Source: Granulicella aggregans
GTDB lineage: Bacteria; Acidobacteriota; Terriglobia; Terriglobales; Acidobacteriaceae
Reading direction: 5' to 3'
NCBI RefSeq assembly: GCF_025685565.1
Contig: NZ_JAGSYE010000004.1
Location: 1-64,000 of the forward strand
Length of the DNA stretch: 64,000 nucleotides
Shown: positions 1 to 7,800 of the stretch, piece after piece
How the letters are laid out: each line of letters opens with the position of its first letter
Numbering within the stretch: the stretch's first letter is position 1
Program-made: the position numbers and the translations under genes
Notes under the pieces: generated by a model
What the model was told of the DNA's origin: nothing
What the model saw: only the letters and a program-made list of their open reading frames with translations
Databases searched by the model: none

Positions 1-458
1 GCTCGATCGTTGGCTTCCGCGACACCCAGCAGACGGTCTGCACCGGCGTCGAGATGTTCAAGAAGCAGCTCGATGAAGGTCTTGCGGGCGACAACGCTGG
101 CCTCTTGCTCCGCGGTATCGCGAAGGAAGATGTGGAGCGCGGCATGGTTCTGGCGAAGCCGGGATCGATCACGCCGCACACCGAGTTCAAGGGCGAGATC
201 TACGTTCTGAGCAAGGAAGAAGGCGGACGCCACACACCGTTCTTCAACGGCTACCGTCCCCAGTTCTACTTCCGCACCACGGACGTGACCGGATCGGCGA
301 AGCTGCCGGAAGGCACCGAGATGGTGATGCCGGGCGATAACATCCAGCTCGAGATCACGCTGCACACGCCGGTCGCGATGGAGAAGGGTCTCCGCTTCGC
401 GATTCGTGAGGGCGGACGCACGGTTGGCGCGGGTACGATCTCCGAGATCATCAAGTAG
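1..458 (+). CDS. tuf: Elongation factor Tu, C-terminal part (gene cut by window edge)
   Basis: EF-Tu delivers aminoacyl-tRNA to the ribosome as a GTP complex. The reading frame is open from base 3 and gives 151 residues covering the end of domain 2 and all of domain 3. It reads IVGFRDTQQTVCTGVEMF at the edge, then GGRHTPFFNGYRPQFYFRT and a closing GRTVGAGTISEIIK, all diagnostic of EF-Tu. The GTPase domain lies outside the window. The gene sits directly before rpsJ, the usual end of the str operon running into S10. Identity is certain; which tuf copy it is cannot be told from here. Confidence 0.97.
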   Translation, partial: SIVGFRDTQQTVCTGVEMFKKQLDEGLAGDNAGLLLRGIAKEDVERGMVLAKPGSITPHTEFKGEIYVLSKEEGGRHTPFFNGYRPQFYFRTTDVTGSAKLPEGTEMVMPGDNIQLEITLHTPVAMEKGLRFAIREGGRTVGAGTISEIIK

Positions 459-548
459 TTCAAGACTAACGAGGGTTGCCGGTACAAGTAGAGGTTCTTG
501 GTCGGCAATCACTCCAAACGATCTTTGTGGTTAGAAAAGAGAAATAAC

Positions 549-866
549 ATGGCTGGACAGAGAATCAGGATTCGTTTGAAAGCTTATGACTACCGCGTGC
601 TGGACACGTCGACCGGCGAGATCGTCGAGACGGCGAAGCGCACCGGAGCCCAGGTTGCGGGACCGATTCCGCTCCCGACGATGAAGAACAAGTACTGCGT
701 TCTGCGCTCGCCCCACGTCGACAAGAAGTCGCGTGAGGCCTTCGAGATCCGCACGCACAAGCGTCTGATCGACATCCTCGAGCCGACGCAGCAGACCGTG
801 GACGCGCTGATGAAGCTCGACCTGCCGGCTGGCGTGGACGTTGAGATCAAGACGGTTCAGAAGTAA
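549..866 (+). CDS. rpsJ: 30S ribosomal protein S10
   Basis: S10 is a 30S head protein and, as NusE, a transcription antitermination factor. The 105-residue product begins AGQRIRIRLKAYDYRVLD and contains the loop motif RTGAQVAGPIPLPT, a perfect family match. A longer in-frame start at 498 exists, but the added residues have no family counterpart, so the ATG at 549 is chosen; it has an A-rich, weak Shine-Dalgarno (AAAGAGA). It is the first gene of the S10 cluster, 90 bases after tuf, with no clear terminator between them, so read-through from tuf is likely. Confidence 0.97.
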   Translation: MAGQRIRIRLKAYDYRVLDTSTGEIVETAKRTGAQVAGPIPLPTMKNKYCVLRSPHVDKKSREAFEIRTHKRLIDILEPTQQTVDALMKLDLPAGVDVEIKTVQK

Positions 867-874
867 GTAAGAGC

Positions 875-908
875 GTTGTAAGTTGTGCGTTCTACGTTGT
901 AAGTGAAG
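875..908 (+). repeat. Short degenerate GTTGTAAGT intergenic repeat, copy 1
   Basis: The rpsJ-rplC spacer holds two GTTGTAAGT words separated by a TGCGTTCTAC-like stretch. The same arrangement recurs in the rpsE-rpmD spacer at 10864-10891. No ORF or stable hairpin is seen. Confidence 0.55.
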
Positions 909-965
909 GCGTAACACCGGCAGTGCTGGGCTAAAGGCCAAGCATGATGAGGAAAGGAAATTCAA

Positions 966-1679
966 ATGTCCGTAGTAGGAATTCTCGGTAAGAAAATCGG
1001 CATGACCCAGATCTTCGATGAGCGCGGTGATGTTCACCCGGTCACGGTTCTGAAGGCTGGCCCATGCGTTATCACGCAGATCAAGACGATGGCGAAGGAC
1101 GGCTACGAAGCCGCGCAGATCGGCTATGTCGACTTCATCAAGGCATCGAAGGTCAACAAGGCGATGACTGGGCACTTTGCGAAGTCGAACGTTCCTCCGG
1201 TCAAGATGATCAAGGAGGTCGCACTGGAGTCGACCGAGGCAAAGGCCGGCGATCGCATCCTGGTGGACATCTTCAACGATGAGCGCTTTGTTGACGTGAT
1301 TGGAACCTCGAAGGGCCGCGGATTTGCTGGTGTCATTCGCCGCCACGGCTTCGGCGGCGGTCCCAAGTCGCACGGTCACATGTTCCAGGTGCAGGGTTCG
1401 ATCGGAGCTTCGTCGTTCCCGTCGCGTGTATTCCCTGGGCAGCGTATGCCGGGCCACATGGGCCACGCGCAGATCACGGTCCGCAACCTTCGCATTCGTG
1501 GCATCGATATGGACGACAACCTGCTTCTGGTCGAAGGCGCTGTACCCGGACCGCGTGATGGTTTCGTGCTGATCTCAAAGGCTAAGGCTCCGCCGCGCGA
1601 GCGTCGTGGGTTTGCCGGTGCGGCTACGAAGGACGCATTGAAGGCTTCGAAGAAGGCTGCTCCTTCCAAGAAAAAGTAA
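966..1679 (+). CDS. rplC: 50S ribosomal protein L3
   Basis: L3 is an early assembly protein of the 50S subunit whose long loop reaches the peptidyl transferase centre. The 237-residue product starts SVVGILGKKIGMTQIFDERG, and its central loop reads GSIGASSFPSRVFPGQRMPG then HMGHAQITVRNL, as expected for the family. It is about 25 residues longer than E. coli L3 because of a Lys/Ala-rich C-terminal tail. A good Shine-Dalgarno (GAGGAAAGGA) precedes the ATG. It is followed by rplD after an 84-base spacer with a small hairpin. Confidence 0.97.
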   Translation: MSVVGILGKKIGMTQIFDERGDVHPVTVLKAGPCVITQIKTMAKDGYEAAQIGYVDFIKASKVNKAMTGHFAKSNVPPVKMIKEVALESTEAKAGDRILVDIFNDERFVDVIGTSKGRGFAGVIRRHGFGGGPKSHGHMFQVQGSIGASSFPSRVFPGQRMPGHMGHAQITVRNLRIRGIDMDDNLLLVEGAVPGPRDGFVLISKAKAPPRERRGFAGAATKDALKASKKAAPSKKK

Positions 1680-1724
1680 TTCGGCATAACTGAATTAGCT
1701 AGCTAGTTCAGAAACAAAGTTAGG

Positions 1725-1746
1725 GCCCGCCGCATCGATGGCGGGC
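1725..1746 (+). other. Small hairpin in rplC-rplD spacer
   Basis: GCCCGCC and GGCGGGC form a perfect 7-bp stem around an 8-base loop, 18 bases before the rplD start. No T-run follows, so it is not a standard terminator. A role in mRNA stability or in translation of rplD is possible but only inferred. Confidence 0.5.
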
Positions 1747-1763
1747 AAGAAGAGAGAAGAACG

Positions 1764-2447
1764 ATGGCAAACATCAACGTAGTAAGCCTGGCGGGAAAAA
1801 AGGTCGGGGAGTTCGAACTCGCCGACCTGTTCAGCCAGGATGTAAACGACGCTCTGCTGTGGGAGTCGGTGAAGCACTACCGCGCCGCGCTGCGCCAGGG
1901 AACTGCAGCCACCAAGACGCGTAAGAACGTCTCCGGTTCGGGCAAAAAGCTTTGGAAGCAGAAGGGCACGGGCCGCGCACGTATCGGATCGATCCGTTCG
2001 CCGCTCTGGCGCTCGGGTGGTACGGTCCACGGACCTCAGCCGCGCAGCTACGAGTACGCTTTCCCGCAGAAGAAGCTCATGGGCGCTCTTCGTTCGGCTA
2101 TCTCTTCGAAGATCACCGAGGGCAAGATCACCATCGTTGAGAACTTTGATGTAGCTGAGGCGAAGACCAAGCTCTACCGCAAAGCGCTCGACACGCTCGA
2201 AGCCGGCAAGACGACGCTGTTGGTTGAGTCCAGCCGCAAGCTTGACGAGAAGCTGTACCTGGGATCGCGCAACCTGCAGGGTGTTGAGCTTGTGCTCAGC
2301 TCCGAGGTTCACCCTTACGACCTTCTCCGCTACGAGCACGCTGTGTTCTCGAAGGATGCCTTCGAAGCGCTGCAGGACACGTTGAAGAAGTTTGTATCGA
2401 AGCGCAAGCACGCTGAGAAGAATGCTGCAGAAAGCGAGGTTGCGTAA
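1764..2447 (+). CDS. rplD: 50S ribosomal protein L4
   Basis: L4 lines the exit tunnel and nucleates 50S assembly; in E. coli it also represses the S10 operon. The 227-residue product carries the tunnel-loop signature KLWKQKGTGRARIGSIRSPL followed by GGTVHGPQPRSYEYAFPQKK. The C-terminal residues (KHAEKNAAESEVA) are an ordinary charged extension. Its stop codon overlaps the rplW start by one base (TAATG), indicating translational coupling. No E. coli-like S10 leader is visible upstream, so autoregulation cannot be claimed from this sequence. Confidence 0.97.
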   Translation: MANINVVSLAGKKVGEFELADLFSQDVNDALLWESVKHYRAALRQGTAATKTRKNVSGSGKKLWKQKGTGRARIGSIRSPLWRSGGTVHGPQPRSYEYAFPQKKLMGALRSAISSKITEGKITIVENFDVAEAKTKLYRKALDTLEAGKTTLLVESSRKLDEKLYLGSRNLQGVELVLSSEVHPYDLLRYEHAVFSKDAFEALQDTLKKFVSKRKHAEKNAAESEVA

Positions 2448-2740
2448 TGCCTACCCTCTATGAAGTGATTCGCCGGCCTCTGATTACCGAGAAGGGCATG
2501 ACCGTTAAGGAGACGCAGAACACGCTGGTGTTCGAAGTCGCCCTGAAGGCAACAAAGACTGAAGTGAAGCAGGCCGTTGAGACGTTGTTCAAGGTAAAGG
2601 TCGAGACGATCCGCACCGCGACCGTTGAAGGCAAGGAGCGCCGCCGTGGTAAGTACTCCGGCTACCGCCCTGACTGGAAGAAGGCTTATGTTCGCCTGAA
2701 AGAAGGCGAAAAGATGCCGGAGTATCTCGACAGCTTGTAA
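2447..2740 (+). CDS. rplW: 50S ribosomal protein L23
   Basis: L23 sits at the tunnel exit and is the docking site for trigger factor and SRP. The 97-residue protein has the family opening YEVIRRPLITEKGM, the core EVALKATKTEVKQAVETLF and the basic stretch GKERRRGKYSGYRPDWKKAY. Its ATG overlaps the rplD stop by one base, and it lacks a strong Shine-Dalgarno of its own, so coupling to rplD is likely. Length and content are typical. Confidence 0.97.
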   Translation: MPTLYEVIRRPLITEKGMTVKETQNTLVFEVALKATKTEVKQAVETLFKVKVETIRTATVEGKERRRGKYSGYRPDWKKAYVRLKEGEKMPEYLDSL

Positions 2741-2815
2741 GTCGAATTTTTGAACGAATTTCGAAATTTGCGTCGCTATAGAAATAAATAGCCGCGCGGC
2801 AGAAGGAACAAGATA

Positions 2816-3640
2816 ATGCCGATTAAGTCATTTAGACCGATTACACCGACACTCCGCTTCCAGACGAAGCTCGTCAACGACGACCTGACGACGGACAAGC
2901 CCTACAAGCCTTTGCTGGCGGTGAAGCCCCGTACGGGTGGCCGCAGCAGCACGGGTAAGCTGGCTATCCGCCACCAGGGCGGCGGTCACAAGCAGAAGCT
3001 TCGCTTGATCGACTTCAAGCGCGACAAGTACGGGATCCCTGGCAAGGTTGAGACGGTTGAGTACGATCCGAACCGCAGCTCGCGTATCTGTCTGATCGCT
3101 TACGCGGACGGCGAGAAGCGTTACATCATTCAGCCGATCGGTCTGACGGTTGGTCAGCAGATCATGAGCGGACCGGATGCAGACATCCTGGTCGGCAATG
3201 CGCTGCCGCTGAAGAACATCCCCACCGGCACGATCGTGCACAACATCGAGCTTCGTCCCGGCAAGGGTGCGCAGATGGCGCGTTCGGCTGGAGCGCAGGT
3301 GAACCTGATCGCGAAGGAAGGCGACTACGCGCTTCTGAAGCTGCCTTCGGGCGAGACCCGCAAGGTGCTGGTTGAGTGCATGGCGACGATTGGCCAGGTA
3401 GGCAACACGGACCACGAGAATGTCACGATCGGTAAGGCGGGACGCAACCGCTGGAAGGGCATTCGCCCTGCCAACCGCGGTGTCTCGATGAACCCGGTCG
3501 ACCACCCACACGGTGGTGGTGAAGGTAAGACTTCAGGCGGACGTCACCCGGTCACTCCGTGGGGTCAGCCGACGCGTGGTTACAAGACGCGTAACAACAA
3601 GCGGACGGATGTATTTATCGTCAAGCGTCGCAGCAAGTAA
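2816..3640 (+). CDS. rplB: 50S ribosomal protein L2
   Basis: L2 is needed for subunit association and peptidyl transferase assembly. The 274-residue product has the N-terminal PIKSFRPITPTLRF, the RNA-binding middle GGGHKQKLRLIDFKRDKYG and the C-terminal GVSMNPVDHPHGGGEGKTSG, which includes the conserved His of the HPHGGGEG loop. It ends in a basic tail (KTRNNKRTDVFIVKRRSK). Length is normal. A Shine-Dalgarno-like AAGGAA precedes the ATG in the 75-base spacer after rplW. Confidence 0.98.
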   Translation: MPIKSFRPITPTLRFQTKLVNDDLTTDKPYKPLLAVKPRTGGRSSTGKLAIRHQGGGHKQKLRLIDFKRDKYGIPGKVETVEYDPNRSSRICLIAYADGEKRYIIQPIGLTVGQQIMSGPDADILVGNALPLKNIPTGTIVHNIELRPGKGAQMARSAGAQVNLIAKEGDYALLKLPSGETRKVLVECMATIGQVGNTDHENVTIGKAGRNRWKGIRPANRGVSMNPVDHPHGGGEGKTSGGRHPVTPWGQPTRGYKTRNNKRTDVFIVKRRSK

Positions 3641-3750
3641 TTCGGTTTTCGTAGTTAGTTTTCAGTTCTTAGTTCTGAGAGAAACACCAAGTCTCGCACC
3701 TAAGAGATTCGTCGTATCGAGCATTGCAACAGATTTACGGAGCTAAGCAA

Positions 3751-4035
3751 ATGTCACGTTCACTGAAGAAGGGTCCTTTCATCGACGCGCACCTCATGAA
3801 GAAGATTGAGGGCATGAACCAGATCAACGAGAAGAAGGTGCTGCGCACCTGGTCTCGCCGGTCGACCATCCACCCCGACTTTGTCGGTCACACCATTGCG
3901 GTCCATAACGGCCGCAAGTTCATCCCGGTCTACGTGACGGAGAACATGGTTGGCCACAAGCTGGGCGAGTTCTCGGCGACCAGGACCTTCAAGGGGCACT
4001 CGGCCAAGTCGGGCGAATCGGCAAAGCCTCGTTAG
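3751..4035 (+). CDS. rpsS: 30S ribosomal protein S19
   Basis: S19 binds 16S rRNA in the head of the 30S subunit with S13. The 94-residue product begins SRSLKKGPFIDAHLMKKIEG and continues GHTIAVHNGRKFIPVYVTE and GHKLGEFSATRTFKGH. An upstream in-frame start at 3724 would add nine residues without family support, whereas the ATG at 3751 has GGAG at a good distance. The 110-base spacer after rplB is AT-richer and contains short repeated words (TTAGTT, TTCAGTTC) but no clear hairpin. Confidence 0.97.
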   Translation: MSRSLKKGPFIDAHLMKKIEGMNQINEKKVLRTWSRRSTIHPDFVGHTIAVHNGRKFIPVYVTENMVGHKLGEFSATRTFKGHSAKSGESAKPR

Positions 4036-4116
4036 TCTCCCGTTCGTCTGTAGGGCGGCAATCTGCCGCGATGAAGTGCAGTGACGGAACAAGTTTGAGT
4101 TACGAAGGACGATGTT

Positions 4117-4626
4117 ATGGCTAAGGCAGCAGCAGTAAAAGTGAGAGAGTTTCGCGCGGAAGCTAAGTTCCAGCGCACCAGCCCGCAAAAGGCGAAGCTG
4201 GTTCTCGACCTCATCAAGGGACTCCGTGTGGAGCAGGCGCTCAACACGGTCCACTTCAGCACGAAGCGTATCGCTCCGGTGGTGGAGAAGGTCCTCCGTT
4301 CGGCGATCCAGAACGCCAGCTACGTCTCGGACGAGCAGGGCCTGGATGTCGATGTCGACAACCTTTACGTTCACACCGCGGTGGCAAATGAAGGCCCGCG
4401 CATGAAGCGTATCCGCCCTGCCCCGATGGGCCGTGCGTTCCGCTACCAGCGCAGGCTGGCACACATCATCGTGACGGTCGCCGAGAAGAAGGCGCCGGAA
4501 GCAGCAGTGGCGAGCGAGCCCGAGGCGCCGGTCAAGAAGGCAGCAGGCAAGAAGACTGCAGCCAAGAAGACCGCCGCGAAGAAGGCTCCTGCTAAGAAAG
4601 CCGCCAAGAAGACGGCCGCGAAGTAA
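4117..4626 (+). CDS. rplV: 50S ribosomal protein L22 with a histone-H1-like Lys/Ala tail
   Basis: L22 lines the exit tunnel opposite L4. The first 115 or so residues are standard: EFRAEAKFQRTSPQKAKLVL, then the tunnel beta-hairpin NEGPRMKRIRPAPMGRAFR and the closing HIIVTVAEK. The protein is 169 residues, about 55 longer than E. coli L22. After a short Ala/Glu linker, residues 139-169 are almost only Lys, Ala and Thr in AAKK repeats. This resembles the basic tails of bacterial histone-like proteins and would project from the ribosome surface; extra rRNA contact is inferred. Confidence 0.95.
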   Translation: MAKAAAVKVREFRAEAKFQRTSPQKAKLVLDLIKGLRVEQALNTVHFSTKRIAPVVEKVLRSAIQNASYVSDEQGLDVDVDNLYVHTAVANEGPRMKRIRPAPMGRAFRYQRRLAHIIVTVAEKKAPEAAVASEPEAPVKKAAGKKTAAKKTAAKKAPAKKAAKKTAAK

Positions 4627-4630
4627 AGAA

Positions 4631-4684
4631 GCAGATTCCCTTCGGGAATGACAAATAGGTGTGGTTCCTTCGGGAATGACAAAG
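4631..4684 (+). repeat. Intergenic repeat family C, two tandem copies
   Basis: GCAGATTCCCTTCGGGAATG plus ACAAA is followed eight bases on by a second copy, GGTTCCTTCGGGAATGACAAA. Each has a TTCCC-TTCG-GGAAT stem with a stable TTCG-type loop. The same 25-base unit recurs at 17271, and longer variants occur at 6740, 7717, 25068, 26858 and 60931. Confidence 0.8.
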
Positions 4685-4760
4685 AAGATTTGAAGTAAAA
4701 TTAAGGTTTTGCGAATGCCCTGCCGGCTCAACCGGCAACAGGGCCGGAGTAAAGGAAGCT

Positions 4761-5435
4761 ATGGGACAGAAAGTCCATCCGTATGGGTTTCGCCTCGGGA
4801 TCAACAAGCCGTGGAAGTCGCGCTGGTTTGTAGAACGCGGCTACGACAAGCTGCTGGTCGAGGACGTAAAGCTGAAGGCCGAGCTGCGCGAGAAGCTGAA
4901 GGCCGCTGGCGTGAGCTCGGTTGAAGTCGAGCGCCCAGGCAACAAGCTGCGTCTGATCATCCGCACCGCGCGTCCGGGTATCATCATCGGCCGTAAGGGT
5001 GCCGAGATCGACAAGCTCAAGGCCGACATCCAGAAGCGCACCAGCCGCGAGGTGTTTATCGACATCCTCGAGGTGAACAAGCCGGAGCTCGATGCTCAGC
5101 TTGTGTCCGAGGCGATTGCGTTGCAGCTCGAGAAGCGCGTCAGCTTCCGTCGCGCGATGCGCAAGTCGGTTGATTCGGCCCTGCGCTTTGGCTGCAAGGG
5201 GATCAAGGTCCGCGTATCGGGCCGTCTGAACGGCAACGAGATTGCGCGTTCGGAGTGGTATCTCCAGGGCCGCCTGCCGCTGCACACGCTGCGCGCGGAC
5301 ATCGACTACGGCTTCTCCGAGGCACACACGACCTATGGAATCATCGGCGTGAAGACTTGGGTCTATCGTGGCGACATCTACGAGCAGAAGAAGCGTCGCG
5401 ACCAGGTTACGACGACGGGCGCTTTCGCCAGCTAA
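4761..5435 (+). CDS. rpsC: 30S ribosomal protein S3
   Basis: S3 forms part of the mRNA entry channel and helps unwind mRNA. The 224-residue product opens GQKVHPYGFRLGINKPWKSR, has the type II KH motif RPGIIIGRKGAEIDKLK and the C-terminal domain signature GRLNGNEIARSEWY plus GVKTWVYRGDIY. Length is near the short end of the family because there is no long C-terminal tail. The 134-base spacer from rplV is occupied by two family C repeats. Confidence 0.97.
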   Translation: MGQKVHPYGFRLGINKPWKSRWFVERGYDKLLVEDVKLKAELREKLKAAGVSSVEVERPGNKLRLIIRTARPGIIIGRKGAEIDKLKADIQKRTSREVFIDILEVNKPELDAQLVSEAIALQLEKRVSFRRAMRKSVDSALRFGCKGIKVRVSGRLNGNEIARSEWYLQGRLPLHTLRADIDYGFSEAHTTYGIIGVKTWVYRGDIYEQKKRRDQVTTTGAFAS

Positions 5436-5559
5436 TTGCAGCGAAGGGCAGCTTGAAGCAGCTAAGCGCAGCGGAACACCGCTGATGGCAGCAGGATTTG
5501 ATGGACTGGTTCCTGGCGGAAAGCCGGGGCCAGAAGCTAAGAGCTAAGAGGGTTTCATT

Positions 5560-5994
5560 ATGTTGATGCCAAAGAAGGTCAAGTACCGCAAACAGCAGCG
5601 CGGCCGCATGTGCGGTAAGGCATGGCGCGGAAGCGATCTGTCATTCGGCGAGTTTGGCCTGAAGGTGACCGAGTGCGGTTACATCACGGATCGCCAGATC
5701 GAAGCTAGCCGTATCGCGATGACGCGTTTCATCAAGCGTGGCGGTAAGGTGTGGCTGCGTATCTTCCCGGACAAGCCGATCACGAAGAAGCCTGCCGAGA
5801 CCCGTATGGGTAAGGGTAAGGGAGCTCCAGATCATTGGGTCGCGGTTGTGCGCCCGGGCAAGATCCTGTTCGAGATGGAAGGCGTAACGCCTGAGCTCGC
5901 GAAGGAAGCGATGCGCCTGGCTGCCCACAAGCTGCCTCTGAAGACGAGCTTCGTGATGCGTCACGACGTGAAGGCTACGGTAGCTGCGAAGTAG
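5560..5994 (+). CDS. rplP: 50S ribosomal protein L16
   Basis: L16 contacts the A-site tRNA elbow region and is essential for late 50S assembly. The 144-residue product begins LMPKKVKYRKQQRGRMCGKA and contains IAMTRFIKRGGKVWLRIFPD and the conserved KPAETRMGKGKGAPDHWVAV. The ATG at 5560 is preferred over the one six bases later because the LMPK start is widely conserved. The upstream spacer (124 bases) shows no repeat or terminator. Confidence 0.97.
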   Translation: MLMPKKVKYRKQQRGRMCGKAWRGSDLSFGEFGLKVTECGYITDRQIEASRIAMTRFIKRGGKVWLRIFPDKPITKKPAETRMGKGKGAPDHWVAVVRPGKILFEMEGVTPELAKEAMRLAAHKLPLKTSFVMRHDVKATVAAK

Positions 5995-6092
5995 GGACAA
6001 GGGATTAGGGAGAAGGGAATAGACGGCCAGAACGGCGCTAGGTCTTAATCCGGTAAGAACGTTCGTAATTCGGAATTGAAGAGAGAAGAACA

Positions 6093-6368
6093 ATGGAACT
6101 CAAAAAGATTCGTGGCCTGAGCGACGAAGAGCTGAAGACGGAGCAGGCGAAGGCCGGCGAACAGATCTTCCGCATCCGCTTCCAGAAGAGCCTGGGCAAC
6201 CAGGAAGGCATCAAGAAGCTGCGCGTGCTGAAGACCGACATCGCACGCATCAAGACGATTGCTCGTGAGCGCACTTTGAGTGCGGAGCGCGAGGCCAACC
6301 CGGTGGTGAAGAACGTCGCCCCGGCCAAGAGCACACGCACCGCGCGCAAGAACGCGAAGAAGGGCTAA
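6093..6368 (+). CDS. rpmC: 50S ribosomal protein L29, C-terminally extended
   Basis: L29 binds near the tunnel exit beside L23. The 91-residue product has the family start ELKKIRGLSDEELKTEQAKA and the helix-hairpin-helix ending KTDIARIKTIARER. Most bacterial L29 proteins are about 65 residues; here residues 68-91 form a basic tail (NPVVKNVAPAKSTRTARKNAKKG-like, Lys/Arg/Ala rich), echoing the L22 tail. AAGAGAGAAGAA serves as the Shine-Dalgarno. rpsQ begins three bases after the stop. Confidence 0.95.
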   Translation: MELKKIRGLSDEELKTEQAKAGEQIFRIRFQKSLGNQEGIKKLRVLKTDIARIKTIARERTLSAEREANPVVKNVAPAKSTRTARKNAKKG

Positions 6369-6371
6369 CCC

Positions 6372-6722
6372 ATGGCAGAGACAGTGAACACTACCCCCGC
6401 AACTACGGACGCAACGGCTGAAGCAGCGGCTACGCGCCGCAACGAGAAGGTCGGCCTCGTCGTTTCGACGAAGATGCAGAAGACGATCGTGGTTGAGATC
6501 GAGATGCGCAAGGCGCATCCGAAGTACAAGCGCGTGATGAAGTCGAATAAGAAGTTCTACGCGCACGACGAGCAGAACTCCGCCCGCGTCGGCGATGTGG
6601 TCCGCATCCGCGAGGCGCGTCCGCTTTCGAAGCTGAAGCGCTGGTCGCTCGAGGAGATTGTTCGCCGCTCCTCGCTCGCGCAGGCTGAAGACAAGGCCCC
6701 GGTCGCTGCACCGGCGAAGTAG
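6372..6722 (+). CDS. rpsQ: 30S ribosomal protein S17, extended at both ends
   Basis: S17 is a primary 16S rRNA-binding protein with an OB fold. The core GLVVSTKMQKTIVVEIEMR and the following HPKYKRVMKSNKKFYAHDE identify it. It is 116 residues instead of about 85: an Ala/Thr-rich N-terminal extension of about 26 residues precedes the core, and a short Ala/Pro tail follows. The start is supported by an ATG three bases after the rpmC stop; the codon for Met inside the core (KMQK) is too late to be the start. Confidence 0.95.
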   Translation: MAETVNTTPATTDATAEAAATRRNEKVGLVVSTKMQKTIVVEIEMRKAHPKYKRVMKSNKKFYAHDEQNSARVGDVVRIREARPLSKLKRWSLEEIVRRSSLAQAEDKAPVAAPAK

Positions 6723-6739
6723 TTCGCCCGGAAGATAAA

Positions 6740-6772
6740 GCAGATCCTCCGCTTGCAGCGAAGGATGACAAG
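6740..6772 (+). repeat. Intergenic repeat family C
   Basis: GCAGATCCTCCGCTTGCAGC continuing GAAGGATGACAAG. ATCCT and AGGAT pair around a CGC-rich loop. It fills most of the rpsQ-rplN spacer. Confidence 0.75.
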
Positions 6773-6809
6773 ATTTAGAAGATTTGGTTAGAGATTCAGG
6801 AGCCGAACG

Positions 6810-7181
6810 ATGTCAGTACAAATGAGAACAATGCTTGACGTGGCCGATAACTCGGGCGCACGCAAGTTGCAGGTAATCCTTCCGCTCGGCGGCGGGCTGG
6901 GCAAGAAGGCCGGTCTCGGCGATGTCGTTACGGCAGCGGTGAAGGAAGCTTCGCCCGATGGCACGGTCAAGAAGGGCAAGGTCGTGAAGGCGGTCATCGT
7001 CCGCACGCGCAAGGAGTATCGCCGCCGCGATGGCACGTATATCCGCTTCGATCAGAACGCGGCTGTCGTGATCAACGACTCGAACGAGCCGGTGGGAACG
7101 CGTGTCTTCGGACCTGTGGCCCGTGAACTTCGCGACAAGAAGTTTCTGAAGATTGTTTCGCTGGCACCTGAAGTTATCTAA
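6810..7181 (+). CDS. rplN: 50S ribosomal protein L14
   Basis: L14 sits at the subunit interface, forms bridge B8 and binds the silencing factor RsfS. The 123-residue product begins SVQMRTMLDVADNSGARKLQ and carries IRFDQNAAVVINDSNEPVGT followed by RVFGPVARELR, all family hallmarks. Length is typical. A Shine-Dalgarno AGGAG lies 9 bases before the ATG. The preceding spacer has a family C repeat, so the spc genes may be expressed with some local RNA processing; that is inference. Confidence 0.97.
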   Translation: MSVQMRTMLDVADNSGARKLQVILPLGGGLGKKAGLGDVVTAAVKEASPDGTVKKGKVVKAVIVRTRKEYRRRDGTYIRFDQNAAVVINDSNEPVGTRVFGPVARELRDKKFLKIVSLAPEVI

Positions 7182-7274
7182 CTTCGGATGTTGGTGATTC
7201 GTAAGTACCAAGCAAGCCGGTCTTAGACCGAGGGACTTCGGCGGATAACCGGGGTCGATAGCGAGGAGCTAGTT

Positions 7275-7604
7275 ATGGCAAGCATCAAGATCAAGCGGAA
7301 TGACCAGGTTGAAGTAATTGCTGGCAAGGATAAGGGTAAGAAGGGCCGCGTCCTTCGTGTCATCGGAGAGAAGAACCGTCTGTTGGTTGAGGGCGTGATG
7401 ATGATGAAGAAGCACGTGAAGCCGAACCCGCAGCGGAATATCAAGGGCGGCATTGCGGAGCAGGAAGCGACCATCCACATCTCGAATGTGATGCTGATCG
7501 ACGCTGAGGGTAACAGGACGCGCGTCGGCACCCGGGTTGAGGGTGACAAGAAGGTTCGCGTTTCGAAGGTTTCGGGCAACGTGATTCCCGAGAAGAAGAA
7601 GTAA
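7275..7604 (+). CDS. rplX: 50S ribosomal protein L24
   Basis: L24 initiates 50S assembly near the tunnel exit. The 109-residue product contains the KOW motif (VEVIAGKDKGKKGRVLRVIG), then VEGVMMMKKHVKPNPQRNIK and EATIHISNVMLIDAEGNRTR. Length is normal. GCGAGGAGCTAGTT before the ATG gives a good Shine-Dalgarno. After the stop come two repeats (7621 and 7717) before rplE. Confidence 0.97.
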   Translation: MASIKIKRNDQVEVIAGKDKGKKGRVLRVIGEKNRLLVEGVMMMKKHVKPNPQRNIKGGIAEQEATIHISNVMLIDAEGNRTRVGTRVEGDKKVRVSKVSGNVIPEKKK

Positions 7605-7620
7605 GAAGCGAGAGCGAAAT

Positions 7621-7664
7621 GCGGGGATTCTTCCGCTTCACTTCGTTCAGCGTCAGAATGACGG
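7621..7664 (+). repeat. Intergenic repeat related to family C (GATTCTTCCGC...GAATGACGG)
   Basis: The sequence GGGGATTCTTCCGCTTCACT runs on to TTCAGCGTCAGAATGACGG. GATTCT pairs with AGAATGA-side bases around a CTTCGTTCAG centre. It is a divergent member of the group ending in GATGAC or AATGAC. Confidence 0.6.
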
Positions 7665-7716
7665 CGGTATTGTAACTAAGGTTCACCCTACGAAACGGTA
7701 ATGGCTCACTCGAAAA

Positions 7717-7749
7717 GCAGATCCTCCGCCTTCGGCGAAGGATGACAAG
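7717..7749 (+). repeat. Intergenic repeat family C
   Basis: GCAGATCCTCCGCCTTCGGC then GAAGGATGACAAG. The centre CGCCTTCGGCG is itself a tight hairpin inside the outer ATCCT/AGGAT stem. Confidence 0.75.
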
Positions 7750-7800
7750 CTGAGAGAATGGTCAAACCCCGGAACCGTGGAGAAAGCGAAGAGAGCAATC

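Noticed and set aside
498..548. N-terminal extension of S10 from an upstream start
   Set aside because: The additional 17 residues have no family counterpart and the ATG at 549 gives a full-length normal S10.
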